In this document: piece after piece, positions 25,549 through 34,607 of the stretch
How the letters are laid out: each line of letters begins with the position of its first letter
How positions within the stretch are numbered: the stretch's first letter is position 1
Assembly (NCBI GenBank): GCA_040753135.1
Contig: JBFMGR010000002.1
Coordinates: 1-41,132 of the forward strand
Source: Patescibacteria group bacterium
GTDB lineage: Bacteria; Patescibacteriota; Minisyncoccia; UBA6257; Brennerbacteraceae
Reading direction: 5' to 3'
Length of the DNA: 41,132 nt
Made by a program: the position numbers and the translations under genes
Notes under the pieces: model-generated
The model's database searches: none
What the model saw: only the letters and a program-made list of their open reading frames with translations
What the model was told of the DNA's origin: nothing

Positions 25549-27837
25549 ATGTTTGCTTTTTTAAGACAAAACAAGAATTCGTTTGTCAGCGCCATAAAAA
25601 TTCTTCTTTATTTGTCTCTGTTATCGCCGTTAGTGGTTGGGATAAATTATCTTTACCCGTTTGTTTTTCCAAAGGCGATTTTTTTTATGGCTGTAATTGA
25701 ACTGGCCCTGGCGCTTTATCTTCTGCTTTTAGTGGTTGATAAAAACTGTCTGCCTCGGTTGAATATTTTGGTTGTTGGTTTAGCTGGCTGGTTTTCGGTT
25801 CTCGCTGTTTCCAGCTTTTTGGCAGTTGATCCATCGCTGGCATTCTGGTCCAAAGCCGAAAGAATGGACGGCTTATTTTGGTATCTTCACTTATTTGCTT
25901 TTTTTGTGATGGTTGTTGGTTTGTTTAAGAATGAAATTGTCAAATTTTTAACCATTAATTCTTTGATTGGCGTGATTGTCGGTTTGGCTGCTTTAATCAG
26001 CAAATTTTTGCCCGGGATTTTTAATTTAGGCAACCAAGATCGTTTGGCCGGAACCTTTGGTAATCCGGCTTTTTCCGGGACCTATTTTTTGGTCTTGTTT
26101 TTTCTAAACTTGCTGGCTTATTTCCTGTCTCAAGATTCCTGGAAAAAGCTGTTTTTGGGCTTGGCTGGGTTTAGTTTTATTCTGATTTTCCTAACCGGCA
26201 CCCGGGGCGCTTATGTCGGCGCTGTTGGCGGCTTGGTTCTGTCCGGCAGTTTGGTTTTATTTTTTTCCGGCAAAAAATATTTAAAGCCGGTTTTAATCGG
26301 TTTGGCGGTTTTTGGGCTGGTTTTAGCCAGTTTTTGGTTTTTGCCCGGGTTGTGGCAAAAAATTTCGCCATTTTTAGCTTCAAGAATCTACGCCCTCTGG
26401 CAGATTCCCAAGCCGAGATTAATTGCCTGGCAGATTGGCTGGAACGCGTTTTTAGCCCGGCCAGTTCTAGGCTGGGGCTTGGAAAATTTTCTCTATGCTT
26501 TTAACCAACATTTTATTCCCGAGATTCACACCTATGAAATCGCCATCTTTGACCGGCCCCATAATAAAATTATTGATTTATTGGTTGGCCAGGGGATAAT
26601 CGGGCTTTTGTCTTATTTGTTTTTATTCGGGGCAATCAGTTTCAGTTTTTTAAAGTTTTTATGGCAGGATAAAGAAGACAACCAGAAAGTTTTGGTTTAC
26701 AGCTTGTTCTTAGGTTTACTCGGAGCTTATTTTGTCCAGAACTTGGTGCTGTTTGAGATGCCGAGTTCGGGAATCGTCTTTTTTGTTATCTTGGCTCTGG
26801 CTTATTGGCTGATTCAGGAGCAAAGGTCAGAAGTAAGAATAGTAAAAAACAGCCGAACCCTTTCTTTTTCTGGCTTGATTATTGGTTTAGGTTTGATTGG
26901 TTTAAGTTTTTATTACGGGGTGTTTTTGCCTGAACAATCAGCCAGAAATACGGCTAATACCGCTTTTGCTTTAGCGCCAACTGCTAATCCAAATTTTGCT
27001 CTTAAGCAGGCAAAAGAATATTATTTAAAAGCTCGAGGCGCGGGCACCTATTTAAATAAAGAGGTGGATATTTCTTTATCCAGAAAACTAAAAGATTTTG
27101 CCACGCTTGAGATTTTTCTTGCCAAAACGCCCGAATATCAGGAGCTTGCTTTATTGATCGCTGAAAATCTGAAAAAAGATTTACAACTTCATCCTTGGGA
27201 TTATGACATTGCGGTTGAGGCCGGCTCTTTGTTTATGCAGACAGAAGAAGATTTCAGCGACAAGTTAAGCAGCGACTCCCAAGCTTATAATTTGTTTTTA
27301 CAAGCAACCGATCTGGCGCCAAAACGGGAAGATGCTTATCAGTATCTGTTTTTGTGGGCAATGAGGAACAACAAACAGGTTGAGGCAAAAACTTATTCAG
27401 ACATTTTATTGGGCTTGAATGATCAGATCGGCGTTTTCTGGTTTTATCAGGCAGAGCATGAAGCCCGTTGGGGCAGTTTGGAAAAAATGGAACAAGCCAG
27501 AGCGAAAGCCAAAGAGCATGGTTATGATATTTCCCGGCGGTTGAGTGACTGGGAGCTGCTGATTTCCAGTTTAATACTTGGCGCTGAAAATGGCGGGCCG
27601 GAAGCAAGCCAAAAAGGATTGGCGGCAATTAAAGAACTGGAACAGATAACTCAAGTTCCGGGTTTGCCAATTAATTTTTTAATCCGAGATTACACCTTTT
27701 TAATTCAGCTTTATAAAAAACAGGGGCAGAGAGAAAGAGCCAAAACAACGATTAAAGAACTTCTAACCAAAATCCCAAAATCTGAAGAGCAAAATTTGAT
27801 TAAATATTTAAAGCAAAACTCAGCTTGGATAGAGTGA
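25549..27837 (+). CDS. O-antigen ligase-like membrane protein with TPR domain
   Basis: A 762-residue protein. The first 440 residues have about 11-12 membrane segments with the Wzy_C/O-antigen ligase pattern: GTFGNPAFSGTYFLVLFFLN (N-P-x-x-x-G), LTGTRGAYVGAVGG, and a large outer loop RPVLGWGLENFLYAFNQHFI, FDRPHNKIIDLLVGQGIIGL with the catalytic-type RPH. After a last helix (FSGLIIGLGLIGLSFYYG) the C-terminal 280 residues are helical TPR-like repeats (AFALAPTANPNFALKQAKEY). The family joins or polymerises glycans at the outer face of the membrane, including glycosylation of pilins or S-layer proteins. Those possible targets occur in this window, but the link is inference. Confidence 0.85.
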   Translation: MFAFLRQNKNSFVSAIKILLYLSLLSPLVVGINYLYPFVFPKAIFFMAVIELALALYLLLLVVDKNCLPRLNILVVGLAGWFSVLAVSSFLAVDPSLAFWSKAERMDGLFWYLHLFAFFVMVVGLFKNEIVKFLTINSLIGVIVGLAALISKFLPGIFNLGNQDRLAGTFGNPAFSGTYFLVLFFLNLLAYFLSQDSWKKLFLGLAGFSFILIFLTGTRGAYVGAVGGLVLSGSLVLFFSGKKYLKPVLIGLAVFGLVLASFWFLPGLWQKISPFLASRIYALWQIPKPRLIAWQIGWNAFLARPVLGWGLENFLYAFNQHFIPEIHTYEIAIFDRPHNKIIDLLVGQGIIGLLSYLFLFGAISFSFLKFLWQDKEDNQKVLVYSLFLGLLGAYFVQNLVLFEMPSSGIVFFVILALAYWLIQEQRSEVRIVKNSRTLSFSGLIIGLGLIGLSFYYGVFLPEQSARNTANTAFALAPTANPNFALKQAKEYYLKARGAGTYLNKEVDISLSRKLKDFATLEIFLAKTPEYQELALLIAENLKKDLQLHPWDYDIAVEAGSLFMQTEEDFSDKLSSDSQAYNLFLQATDLAPKREDAYQYLFLWAMRNNKQVEAKTYSDILLGLNDQIGVFWFYQAEHEARWGSLEKMEQARAKAKEHGYDISRRLSDWELLISSLILGAENGGPEASQKGLAAIKELEQITQVPGLPINFLIRDYTFLIQLYKKQGQRERAKTTIKELLTKIPKSEEQNLIKYLKQNSAWIE

Positions 27838-27885
27838 GTTAGAAAGATTCCCGGGCTTTGTTGAACGAGTTTGTAATAAAATTTA

Positions 27886-29979
27886 ATGTTTAGTTTGGGG
27901 TTTATCATTATCAGTTTTTTAGTTGGCGCCTGTTTTTTTGACTGGCTTGATTTTAAAAATGAGATCAGGGGCTTCAGTTTTTTTGTTTTCTCTTTGGCTT
28001 TGGGCTTGGTTGTTCTCGGTTATTTAAACTTAGGATTAAGTCTAATTTTTCAGAACCTGATTCAAGGATTAATCTGGGGCTTGGTTTTAGCGAGCGTATT
28101 TTTAATCCGATTTTTCAAACCGAGAAAAATTTTTAAGAACCGCTGGCAAAAAATCGTTTTTAGCCCCCCCCAACTGATTTTGGGGACAATTGTTATTGTT
28201 TTTATTATTGTTGCTTTGCAGGCAATGCTTTTTGATTCTTCTGGTTTTCCATTTGGCATCTTAAAGGGCTGGGGCGACGGCGCTTATCATCTGAATATGG
28301 TGATGAGATTGGCAACAGCCGACCCGTTTGTTCTAGACCAGCCGATTGCCGGAGCGGGAAAATTAACCTACCCTTTTTTAATTAATTTTTTATCCGCGGT
28401 TCTATTGAAAGGGGGATTGAGCTTGCTAATTGCCTGGCATCTGCCAATAATTGTTTTTGGCGCGGGAATGATTTTGGCTTTGTTTGAGCTAGGAAGAAAT
28501 TACTTCACCAGAAAATCCTTGGCTTGGATTTTAGCGTTTTTAGTTTTATTTGGCGCCGGCTTAGGCTTTATCTGGTTTTTCCAGCAGGTGAGTCAGGATG
28601 CAGTTCAGCAAGGCTGGTTAAATTCTTTTCTAAATAATTTTTCTGAACCAAAGTTTGAGTATACTCATTTAGACACCCGGACCGGCGGCAAATTAACCGA
28701 GAAAAATCATCCGGCGAACATTGTCTGGATTGTGCCGATCATCTCATTTTTTTCTCATCAGCGGTCGTTTGTTTTGGGCGCTTTTTTGGGATTTTTACTT
28801 TTGTTTGGACTTTTGATTGATAAAAAGAACTGGCGCCGCAGTCAAACGCGGCAGCCGCATCAAACGTGGCGCTGGCTTTTGCTTTTGGGGTTTTTGCCCT
28901 TAGCTCATACTCATAGTTTTTTAGGTTTAGTAATCTTTGTTTTGGTTTTCTGTTTTAAGGAAATTTTTGGTTCTTTGAGAGAGTTTTTTAAAGATAGGCG
29001 GGTTAATCAGTTTTTAAGATTTGGTTTTATTAGCTTTTTGATCGCTTTGCCTCAATTAGTCTATCTGCTGTCAGGAATTTTTTCCAGAAACGGGAATGGA
29101 GGATTTTTTATCCCCTGGTTTGGTTGGATGAGCTGTGAACATAGTTTTAACTGGTTTTTTTGTAATCCAAATGTTTTTGGAACAGATAGTTCGGCGCTCT
29201 GGTTTTGGTTGAAAAACTTTGGCTTAATTTTTATAGTTTGGCTTTTTGCTGTTTTGTTTTATGGCTTTAAAAAGCTCAATCATCAGGCAAAAGAATTAGT
29301 TTTGCCAAGTCTGGTTTTGTTTGCTTTGCCGAATTTATTCTTGTTTCAACCCTGGCCTTTTGATAATAATAAAATTTTATTCTGGTGGTGGGTATTGGCG
29401 GCGCTTATTAGTTTAAGTCTTTTTGACGCGCCGCCGCGGAATTATGAATCAGAAATTATGAATCAAGGCGGAAAATACAAATTCATAATTCTTAATTCAT
29501 TATTCATTATTCTTATTATTCTGGGCAGCTTTTCCGGAATTATTGATGTTTGGGCAAGAGTGAAAACCGGCTTAAGGTTAGAGAAAAATGTCCGCAACTT
29601 TGGCTATTATTCAGAACAGGATTTGGTGATTGCTGATTGGATAAAGGAGAACAGTTCTCCGAATGACGCTATTTTAAGCCATGGACAGGCAAATCAGTTT
29701 ATTCCAATGACCACTGGTCGACCGATTTATCTTGGTTTTATTGGTTGGCTCTGGACCCAAGGCCAATCGGATTTAATTAGCCAAAGGCAAGCCAAGATTA
29801 AAAATTTCGTTTCAACTGAAAACGTTTCCGAACTTTGCCAAGATGCGGTAAAATATTGGCTGAAAGAGCCGCGGTTTTTTGCTGATTATCCGAATCCTTT
29901 AAACAATGATTTTTCTGAAGCCGGCGAAAAAGTTTTTGAATATAATAATAAAGAGATAATTAAATTTAACTGCGATTAA
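27886..29979 (+). CDS. GT-C-like polytopic membrane protein (697 aa)
   Basis: Probable membrane glycosyltransferase of unknown specificity. It has about 13-14 hydrophobic segments. The first outer loop has GWGDGAYHLNMVMRLATADP, an acidic motif near the catalytic position of GT-C enzymes, and the loop after residue 240 has EYTHLDTRTGG. Further on is LAHTHSFLGLVIFVLVF. The soluble C-terminus (about 565-697) reads YYSEQDLVIADWIKENSSPN, a form common to surface sugar transferases. About residues 519-545 (NYESEIMNQGGKYKFIILNS) are coded by AT-rich palindromic repeat F2, which is also found in the 16S gene. A -10-like AATAAAATTTA ends just before the ATG. Confidence 0.65.
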   Translation: MFSLGFIIISFLVGACFFDWLDFKNEIRGFSFFVFSLALGLVVLGYLNLGLSLIFQNLIQGLIWGLVLASVFLIRFFKPRKIFKNRWQKIVFSPPQLILGTIVIVFIIVALQAMLFDSSGFPFGILKGWGDGAYHLNMVMRLATADPFVLDQPIAGAGKLTYPFLINFLSAVLLKGGLSLLIAWHLPIIVFGAGMILALFELGRNYFTRKSLAWILAFLVLFGAGLGFIWFFQQVSQDAVQQGWLNSFLNNFSEPKFEYTHLDTRTGGKLTEKNHPANIVWIVPIISFFSHQRSFVLGAFLGFLLLFGLLIDKKNWRRSQTRQPHQTWRWLLLLGFLPLAHTHSFLGLVIFVLVFCFKEIFGSLREFFKDRRVNQFLRFGFISFLIALPQLVYLLSGIFSRNGNGGFFIPWFGWMSCEHSFNWFFCNPNVFGTDSSALWFWLKNFGLIFIVWLFAVLFYGFKKLNHQAKELVLPSLVLFALPNLFLFQPWPFDNNKILFWWWVLAALISLSLFDAPPRNYESEIMNQGGKYKFIILNSLFIILIILGSFSGIIDVWARVKTGLRLEKNVRNFGYYSEQDLVIADWIKENSSPNDAILSHGQANQFIPMTTGRPIYLGFIGWLWTQGQSDLISQRQAKIKNFVSTENVSELCQDAVKYWLKEPRFFADYPNPLNNDFSEAGEKVFEYNNKEIIKFNCD

Positions 29980-29999
29980 TAAATAAGTATAAAGTATTA

Positions 30000-31217
30000 A
30001 TGTCCAAGCAAAGATTCTATACCTCTTTCACTCTTCTCGAGCTTCTGATCGTCATTGGCATCTTGGCAGTCTTGGCTAGTGTGAGTTTTATTGCTTTAAA
30101 TCCAGTGGAACAGCTAAGAAAAGCAAGAGATTCTCAACGCTTAGCTGATTTAAGGTCATTGAACAACTCTCTGGCTATCTATGAATCTCAAACCCTGAAC
30201 CCAGTCATGGGTTCTTCTACCTTAATCTATGTTTCTTTACCTGATACTAACTCTAACTGCTCTTCCTGGTCTTTGCCAGCAGTACCACCAGATTATTCTG
30301 GTTATGCCTGTGTTACTGAAACTAATCTCAGAAAAACCAATGGGACTGGCTGGGTCCCAGTGAATCTCGCTGGTTTAGAGATTGGCTCACCTTTAGCTAA
30401 ACTGCCAGTTGACCCCAAGAATGATAGTACCTATTACTATACCTATACCACTGGAGGCAGTTTTATGCTCTCTGGCTTAATGGAATCAACTAATAACAAG
30501 GTGGCTGACCAAGCAATTAATGATGGTGGTAGAATGCCAGGAGTGTTTGAGCTTGGCTCTAATCTCAATCTTGGACCATTTACCCGAGACAATGGTCTGG
30601 TGGGCTACTGGACCTTTGATGAAGGAACAGGAACAACAGCTTATGATTACTCAGGCAACAATAACACCGGCACCTTAACCAATGGACCAACTTGGCAAAC
30701 CAGCACTAACTGCAAGAAAGGAGGATGCTTGAGTTTTGATGGGGTGGATGACAAAGTAAGCATCTCAGACAGTTCAAGCTTACATTTTGGTATAAACAAT
30801 ATCTCGCTTGCCTTTTGGATGAAAAATATTTCAAGTCCGCTATCCAATTTAATTCAAAAAGGAAATTTTAATCGATTTTGGGCGACTTATAGTCCGAATA
30901 TAATCCGGATTAATAGCTATTTTGGCTCTGGCAAGGATTATTGGCTCGATTCTAATATTAATGTCAACGATGGAGGATACCATTTTATTGTAGCAACATA
31001 CGACAGGAATGGATATGAGAAGATATACATAGATGGAAGTTTCAATCAACAAATGAACATATCTGGTGCAGCCGGAATATCCTGGGATTCAAGCAGCTCA
31101 TTGCTAATTAGTCCGGGTACTTATGGATATTTCAACGGCTCTATCGACGACGTTCGCATCTACAATCGTGCTTTATCCGAAGCGGAAATCCAAGCGATTT
31201 ATAATGCCACAAAATGA
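30000..31217 (+). CDS. Prepilin-like protein fused to a LamG/concanavalin-like domain
   Basis: Residues 1-35 are a type IV prepilin end: SFTLLELLIVIGILAVLASV with Glu at +5. The residue before the cut site is Ser (YTS|FTLLE), where Gly is normal. Then come ALNPVEQLRKARDSQRLADL and a pseudopilin-type head domain up to about 195 (GSPLAKLPVDPKNDSTYYYT). Residues about 200-405 form a LamG_3 lectin-like sandwich (GLVGYWTFDEGTGTTAYDYS, LSFDGVDDKVSI, SIDDVRIYNRALSEAEIQAI). This puts a carbohydrate- or ligand-binding domain on a pilin stem, probably for attachment. DNA from 30001 to 30760 uses more C-ending codons than neighbours. Start ATG at 30000. Confidence 0.85.
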   Translation: MSKQRFYTSFTLLELLIVIGILAVLASVSFIALNPVEQLRKARDSQRLADLRSLNNSLAIYESQTLNPVMGSSTLIYVSLPDTNSNCSSWSLPAVPPDYSGYACVTETNLRKTNGTGWVPVNLAGLEIGSPLAKLPVDPKNDSTYYYTYTTGGSFMLSGLMESTNNKVADQAINDGGRMPGVFELGSNLNLGPFTRDNGLVGYWTFDEGTGTTAYDYSGNNNTGTLTNGPTWQTSTNCKKGGCLSFDGVDDKVSISDSSSLHFGINNISLAFWMKNISSPLSNLIQKGNFNRFWATYSPNIIRINSYFGSGKDYWLDSNINVNDGGYHFIVATYDRNGYEKIYIDGSFNQQMNISGAAGISWDSSSSLLISPGTYGYFNGSIDDVRIYNRALSEAEIQAIYNATK

Positions 31218-31316
31218 GAATAGTATTAAGTAGTAAGTGCCAATGTTAATAATTTTTGTACGATCGCATAGAATTTGTTAACATTTATTAGTAATTAGCA
31301 GTCATTTGATTTAGTA

Positions 31317-32777
31317 GTGTTCCAATCAAAAATCTTAAATCCGGGAAATCTGAAATCTGAAAAATTGATGCTTTTAGTATTGACTTTTCTTGGTTTGCTG
31401 ACCAGGTTTATTTTTATTAACCAGCCAAACCAGACAGTTTTTGACGAGGTTCATTTTGGTAAGTTTGTTTCTTCTTATTTTACCGGTAAGTATTATTTTG
31501 ATATTCATCCGCCTTTGGGAAAGTTAATTATTGCTTTAGGCGCTTGGCTTGGCGGCTATCAGAATTATATTGCTGAACACGGTGTTTTTAGTTTTGAAAA
31601 TATTGGCCAAGATTATGGCGCTTTGCCTTTTGTCTGGTTTAGGTTTTTTCCGGCTCTGGCCGGCGCTTTGATTCCGATAGCGATTTTTTTGTTCTTGAAA
31701 GAGCTGAAGATTAATTCCCTGGTAGCTTTTTTTGCCAGCTTGTTTATGGTTTTTGACAACGCCTTGTTAGTCCAGTCGCGCTTGATTCTTTTGGATTCTT
31801 TTTTAATTCTATTCGGATTTTTAGGGTTATATTTTTTCTTTAAAGCGAGAAATAAGGATTATTCATCTCTGCCGTTGGCATTTGCCGGTTTGTTCTTTAG
31901 TTTGAGCGCTTTAGTTAAATGGACTGGTTTGGCATTTTTGGGCGTTGCCGGGGTGGTCTATTTATTTGATTTGTTTAAATTGAGTTTAAAAACCGGCATT
32001 GTTTCTAGATCAAGAAAAGGATTTTTATTTCTGATTTTAATTCCTTTATTGGTTTATTTTGCTGTTTTTCAGCTTCATCTTGCGCTTTTGCCAAGATGCC
32101 CCGAGCCGGCTGAAGGCAATGGTTGTGATTTTATGAGCCAAGAGTTTCGCAATAATCAACTGAATTCTTTGGAGAAGTTTTCTGAACTTAACCAAAAGAT
32201 GTGGCAGTATAATACCGGCTTATCTGCGTCGCATGATTTTGGCAGTAAAGCAATTGGCTGGCCATTAATGGCTCGGGCAGTTTATTATTGGGTAAGCAGT
32301 AATAGCGACGAAGGAGTGAGCCGAATTTATTTTTTTGGCAATCCCTTGGTTTGGCTTTTAGGCTTGATCGGCATAGTTAATTTGATTTTTTACCGGCCGG
32401 AAGACCAGAAGGATAAGGAGATAAAAAACATCCTGCTTTTGCTTTATCTGGCAAATTTTCTGCCGTTTATTTTAGTTAAAAGAGTGCTGTTTTTGTATCA
32501 CTATTTGTCAGCAATGATTATCTCTTTGGCAAGCTTTTGGTTTGTTGTCGGTGAGCAATTCTTGAATTTCAAAAAAGGCAGATTCTGGTTAGCGGTTGTT
32601 TTGCTGTTAGTCGCTGGCAGTTGGTTATTTTATGCTCCGTTAAGTTATGGTTTCCCTTTGGCTGAAAAGCAGTTTCAATCAAGGCAGTGGTTTGGCTTAT
32701 GGTTTTCTACCAATTCCGGTCTGAAAAATATCTGCCAAGAAAGCAACTGTTCAATTTTAAATTGGCTGACTTATTAA
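31317..32777 (+). CDS. PMT-family protein O-mannosyltransferase
   Basis: A GT-C membrane enzyme (GT39 type) that moves mannose from a lipid carrier to Ser/Thr of exported proteins. The first outer loop has the catalytic acid in TVFDEVHFGKFVSSYFTGKY and continues FDIHPPLGKLIIALGAWLGG, a strong family match. About 10-11 membrane segments follow, with AIGWPLMARAVYYWVSSNSD and FVLVKRVLFLYHYLSA-like helices typical of the C-terminal PMT part. GTG 31317 is the longest start; its first residues (KILNPGNLKSEK) come from an AAATCTGAAATCTG repeat, and ATG 31368 is an alternative. An in-frame CPEPAEG (about residue 261) matches a short GC-rich palindrome. Length is 486. Confidence 0.88.
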   Translation: MFQSKILNPGNLKSEKLMLLVLTFLGLLTRFIFINQPNQTVFDEVHFGKFVSSYFTGKYYFDIHPPLGKLIIALGAWLGGYQNYIAEHGVFSFENIGQDYGALPFVWFRFFPALAGALIPIAIFLFLKELKINSLVAFFASLFMVFDNALLVQSRLILLDSFLILFGFLGLYFFFKARNKDYSSLPLAFAGLFFSLSALVKWTGLAFLGVAGVVYLFDLFKLSLKTGIVSRSRKGFLFLILIPLLVYFAVFQLHLALLPRCPEPAEGNGCDFMSQEFRNNQLNSLEKFSELNQKMWQYNTGLSASHDFGSKAIGWPLMARAVYYWVSSNSDEGVSRIYFFGNPLVWLLGLIGIVNLIFYRPEDQKDKEIKNILLLLYLANFLPFILVKRVLFLYHYLSAMIISLASFWFVVGEQFLNFKKGRFWLAVVLLLVAGSWLFYAPLSYGFPLAEKQFQSRQWFGLWFSTNSGLKNICQESNCSILNWLTY

Positions 32778-32786
32778 CTTGTGAAT

Positions 32787-32814
32787 TTGACAGGGGCTTA
32801 ATTTTTGCTATACT
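32787..32814 (+). promoter_or_regulatory. 16S rRNA promoter
   Basis: -35 TTGACA (32787-32792), 16-nt spacer, extended -10 TGCTATACT with TATACT at 32809-32814. The start near 32821 gives about 220 nt of leader before the rRNA. Confidence 0.8.
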
Positions 32815-32928
32815 TTAATCAGAAACCGCTGCAGCTTAAAAACCTTAATATTGAGCAGCTTAAATTAAGCTGTTTTTGTTTTCTTTAGGCGCAGTTTAGG
32901 TTTTGCCCTTTGAAAATTTATTAGTCAA

Positions 32929-32952
32929 GTGAATTAAGCGAACTCCGTTTAA
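32929..32952 (+). other. 5' arm of the pre-16S processing stem
   Basis: GTGAATTAAGCGAACTCC and the next six bases pair with the trailer at 36995-37018 with few mismatches. Pairing probably extends inward (AAGGATTATCC here with GGATAATTCTTTT there). This would bring both ends of pre-16S together for RNase III. Confidence 0.75.
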
Positions 32953-32975
32953 TTTTTAAGGATTATCCTAAGATT

Positions 32976-33036
32976 GGCAAATAGCAAATGGGTTATGGCA
33001 AATGGTTTTAAACTATTTGCTGTTCACCATAAGCTA
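32976..33036. repeat. Palindromic repeat F4 in the 16S leader
   Basis: GGCAAATAGCAAATGGGTTA with its inverse AACTATTTGCTGTTC and CCATAAGC folds into one hairpin. The same family is in trmD (9736-9816), in ligA (near 3450-3478) and at 23312-23338. Confidence 0.65.
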
Positions 33037-33140
33037 TATGCTTTTTTTTGAGGATTTGATCCTGGTCCAGGATGAACGCTGGCGGCGTGGATTAGGCATG
33101 CAAGTCGAGCGGATGCAGTGCATCTCACTGTTGTTCGATG

Positions 33141-33216
33141 CAGAATAATGAATAAAGAATTATGAATTATGGATATTAAAAACCTTAATTCATTATTCAT
33201 ACTTCATAATTCGCGC
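33141..33216. repeat. Repeat F2 hairpin extending 16S V1 (h6)
   Basis: GCAGAATAATGAATAAAGAA and ATGAATTATGG pair back with CCTTAATTCATTATTCAT and CATAATTCGCGC. The same family, in longer form, occurs in h39, h44 and in the protein gene near 29441. Confidence 0.75.
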
Positions 33217-33337
33217 ACCGAGCCATAGTGAGGTGCGCTGCGTTAGCGGCGAACGAGATAGGAACACCTTGGTACCTACCCTCAAGACAGGGATAGCTCA
33301 TCGAAAGATGGGGTAATACCTGATAACGCCAGTGCAT

Positions 33338-33522
33338 AGCACTGGAATTTCTAAATTCCAATTTCTAATTTCTAAACAAATTTCAATAACCAAAATTCTA
33401 AATTCAAAACTTTTTGGATTTTGAACATTTGAATTTTGATATTGTTTAAGATTTTCCTCCAGAGGCGGATTAGCCTCTGGCTGAAGGATTTTGAGTTTAG
33501 AATTTCCAATGCTGTGCATTGA
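33338..33522. repeat. Repeat-filled 16S V2 expansion
   Basis: Arms CACTGGAATTTCTAAATTCC and GAATTTCCAATGCTGTGC enclose F1-type units and a GC-rich hairpin (CCTCCAGAGGCGG / GCCTCTGGCTGAAGG). Confidence 0.75.
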
Positions 33523-33769
33523 TTAAAGGCGCAAGCCGCTTGGGGATGGGCCTAGGCCTGATCAGCTTGTTGGTAGGGTAATGGCCTACCAAGGCGATGA
33601 CCAGTAGGGGAGCTGAGAGGCTGTTCCCCATCGGGGGCACTGAGACACGGGCCCCACACCTACGGGTGGCAGCAGTCGAGAATATTCCACAATGGGCGAA
33701 AGCCTGATGGAGCGACGCCGCGTAGAGGAAGAAGCTCTTCGGAGTGTAAACTCTTTTTCGCCATGATGA

Positions 33770-33856
33770 AGGGGTTGGAGTTTAGAGGTTAGAAGCTGGC
33801 ATACTATAACTGTTGATTTCTAACTTCTGATTTCTAATCTCCAACTTCTGACAGTA
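33770..33856. repeat. Repeat-filled 16S V3 expansion
   Basis: TTGGAGTTTAGAGGTTAGAA pairs with TTCTAATCTCCAACTTC, with TTCTAACTTCTGATTTC units between. Confidence 0.75.
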
Positions 33857-33984
33857 ATGGTGGAATAAGGGGCTGCTAACTTCGTGCCAGCAGCAGCGGT
33901 AACACGAAGGCCCTAAGCGTTATCCGGATTTATTGGGCGTAAAGCGTGCGCAGGCGTCCCGGGCTCGCAAGAGCTAAATCAGTG

Positions 33985-34107
33985 CACGGCACTGGGAATA
34001 TCAAATTTCTAATTCCTAATTTCTAATGAAATGCCAAAACTTTTGCATTGAAAATTTCATTGGAAATTGGAAATTGAAAATTGGTAATTCCAATGCTGTG
34101 CATTGGT
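33985..34107. repeat. Repeat F1 hairpin extending 16S h21 (V4)
   Basis: CAAATTTCTAATTCCTAATT with TTCTAATGAAAT on the left, and ATTTCATTGGAAATTGGAAA on the right. The same element in intergenic form closes the window at 41030-41132. Confidence 0.8.
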
Positions 34108-34296
34108 GACAAGTCTGATGTTCAATCCCAGAGCTTAACTTTGGGGCCGCATTAGATACTAGCGGGATTGAGATGGGGAGAGGCTGACGGAACGCACGGT
34201 GTAGGGGTGAAATCCGTTGATATCGTGCGGAACACCAAAAGCGAAGGCAGTCAGCTAGCCCTTTTCTGACGCTGTGGCACGAAAGCGTGGGGAGCG

Positions 34297-34327
<31 letters not shown>

Positions 34328-34405
34328 CTAAACGATGTTGACTAGCCATTGGGAGCATCGACCCTTTCAGTGGCGAAGCTAACGCGTTAAGTCAACCGCC
34401 TGGGA

Positions 34406-34437
<32 letters not shown>

Positions 34438-34572
34438 AGACGGGGACTCGCACAAGCGGTGGATCATGGGGTTTAATTCGATGGTAAGCGAGGCACCTCA
34501 CCAGGGCTTGACATGCAATCCCTATGCTGTTTTTGAAAAGAAACAGTTGTTCTGCTTGCAGAACGGGGTTGT

Positions 34573-34603
<31 letters not shown>

Positions 34604-34607
34604 CCGT

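Noticed and set aside
32778..33041. tRNA gene in the 16S leader or trailer
   Set aside because: No cloverleaf with GGTTCGA-type T arm and matching acceptor could be found by eye in either spacer.
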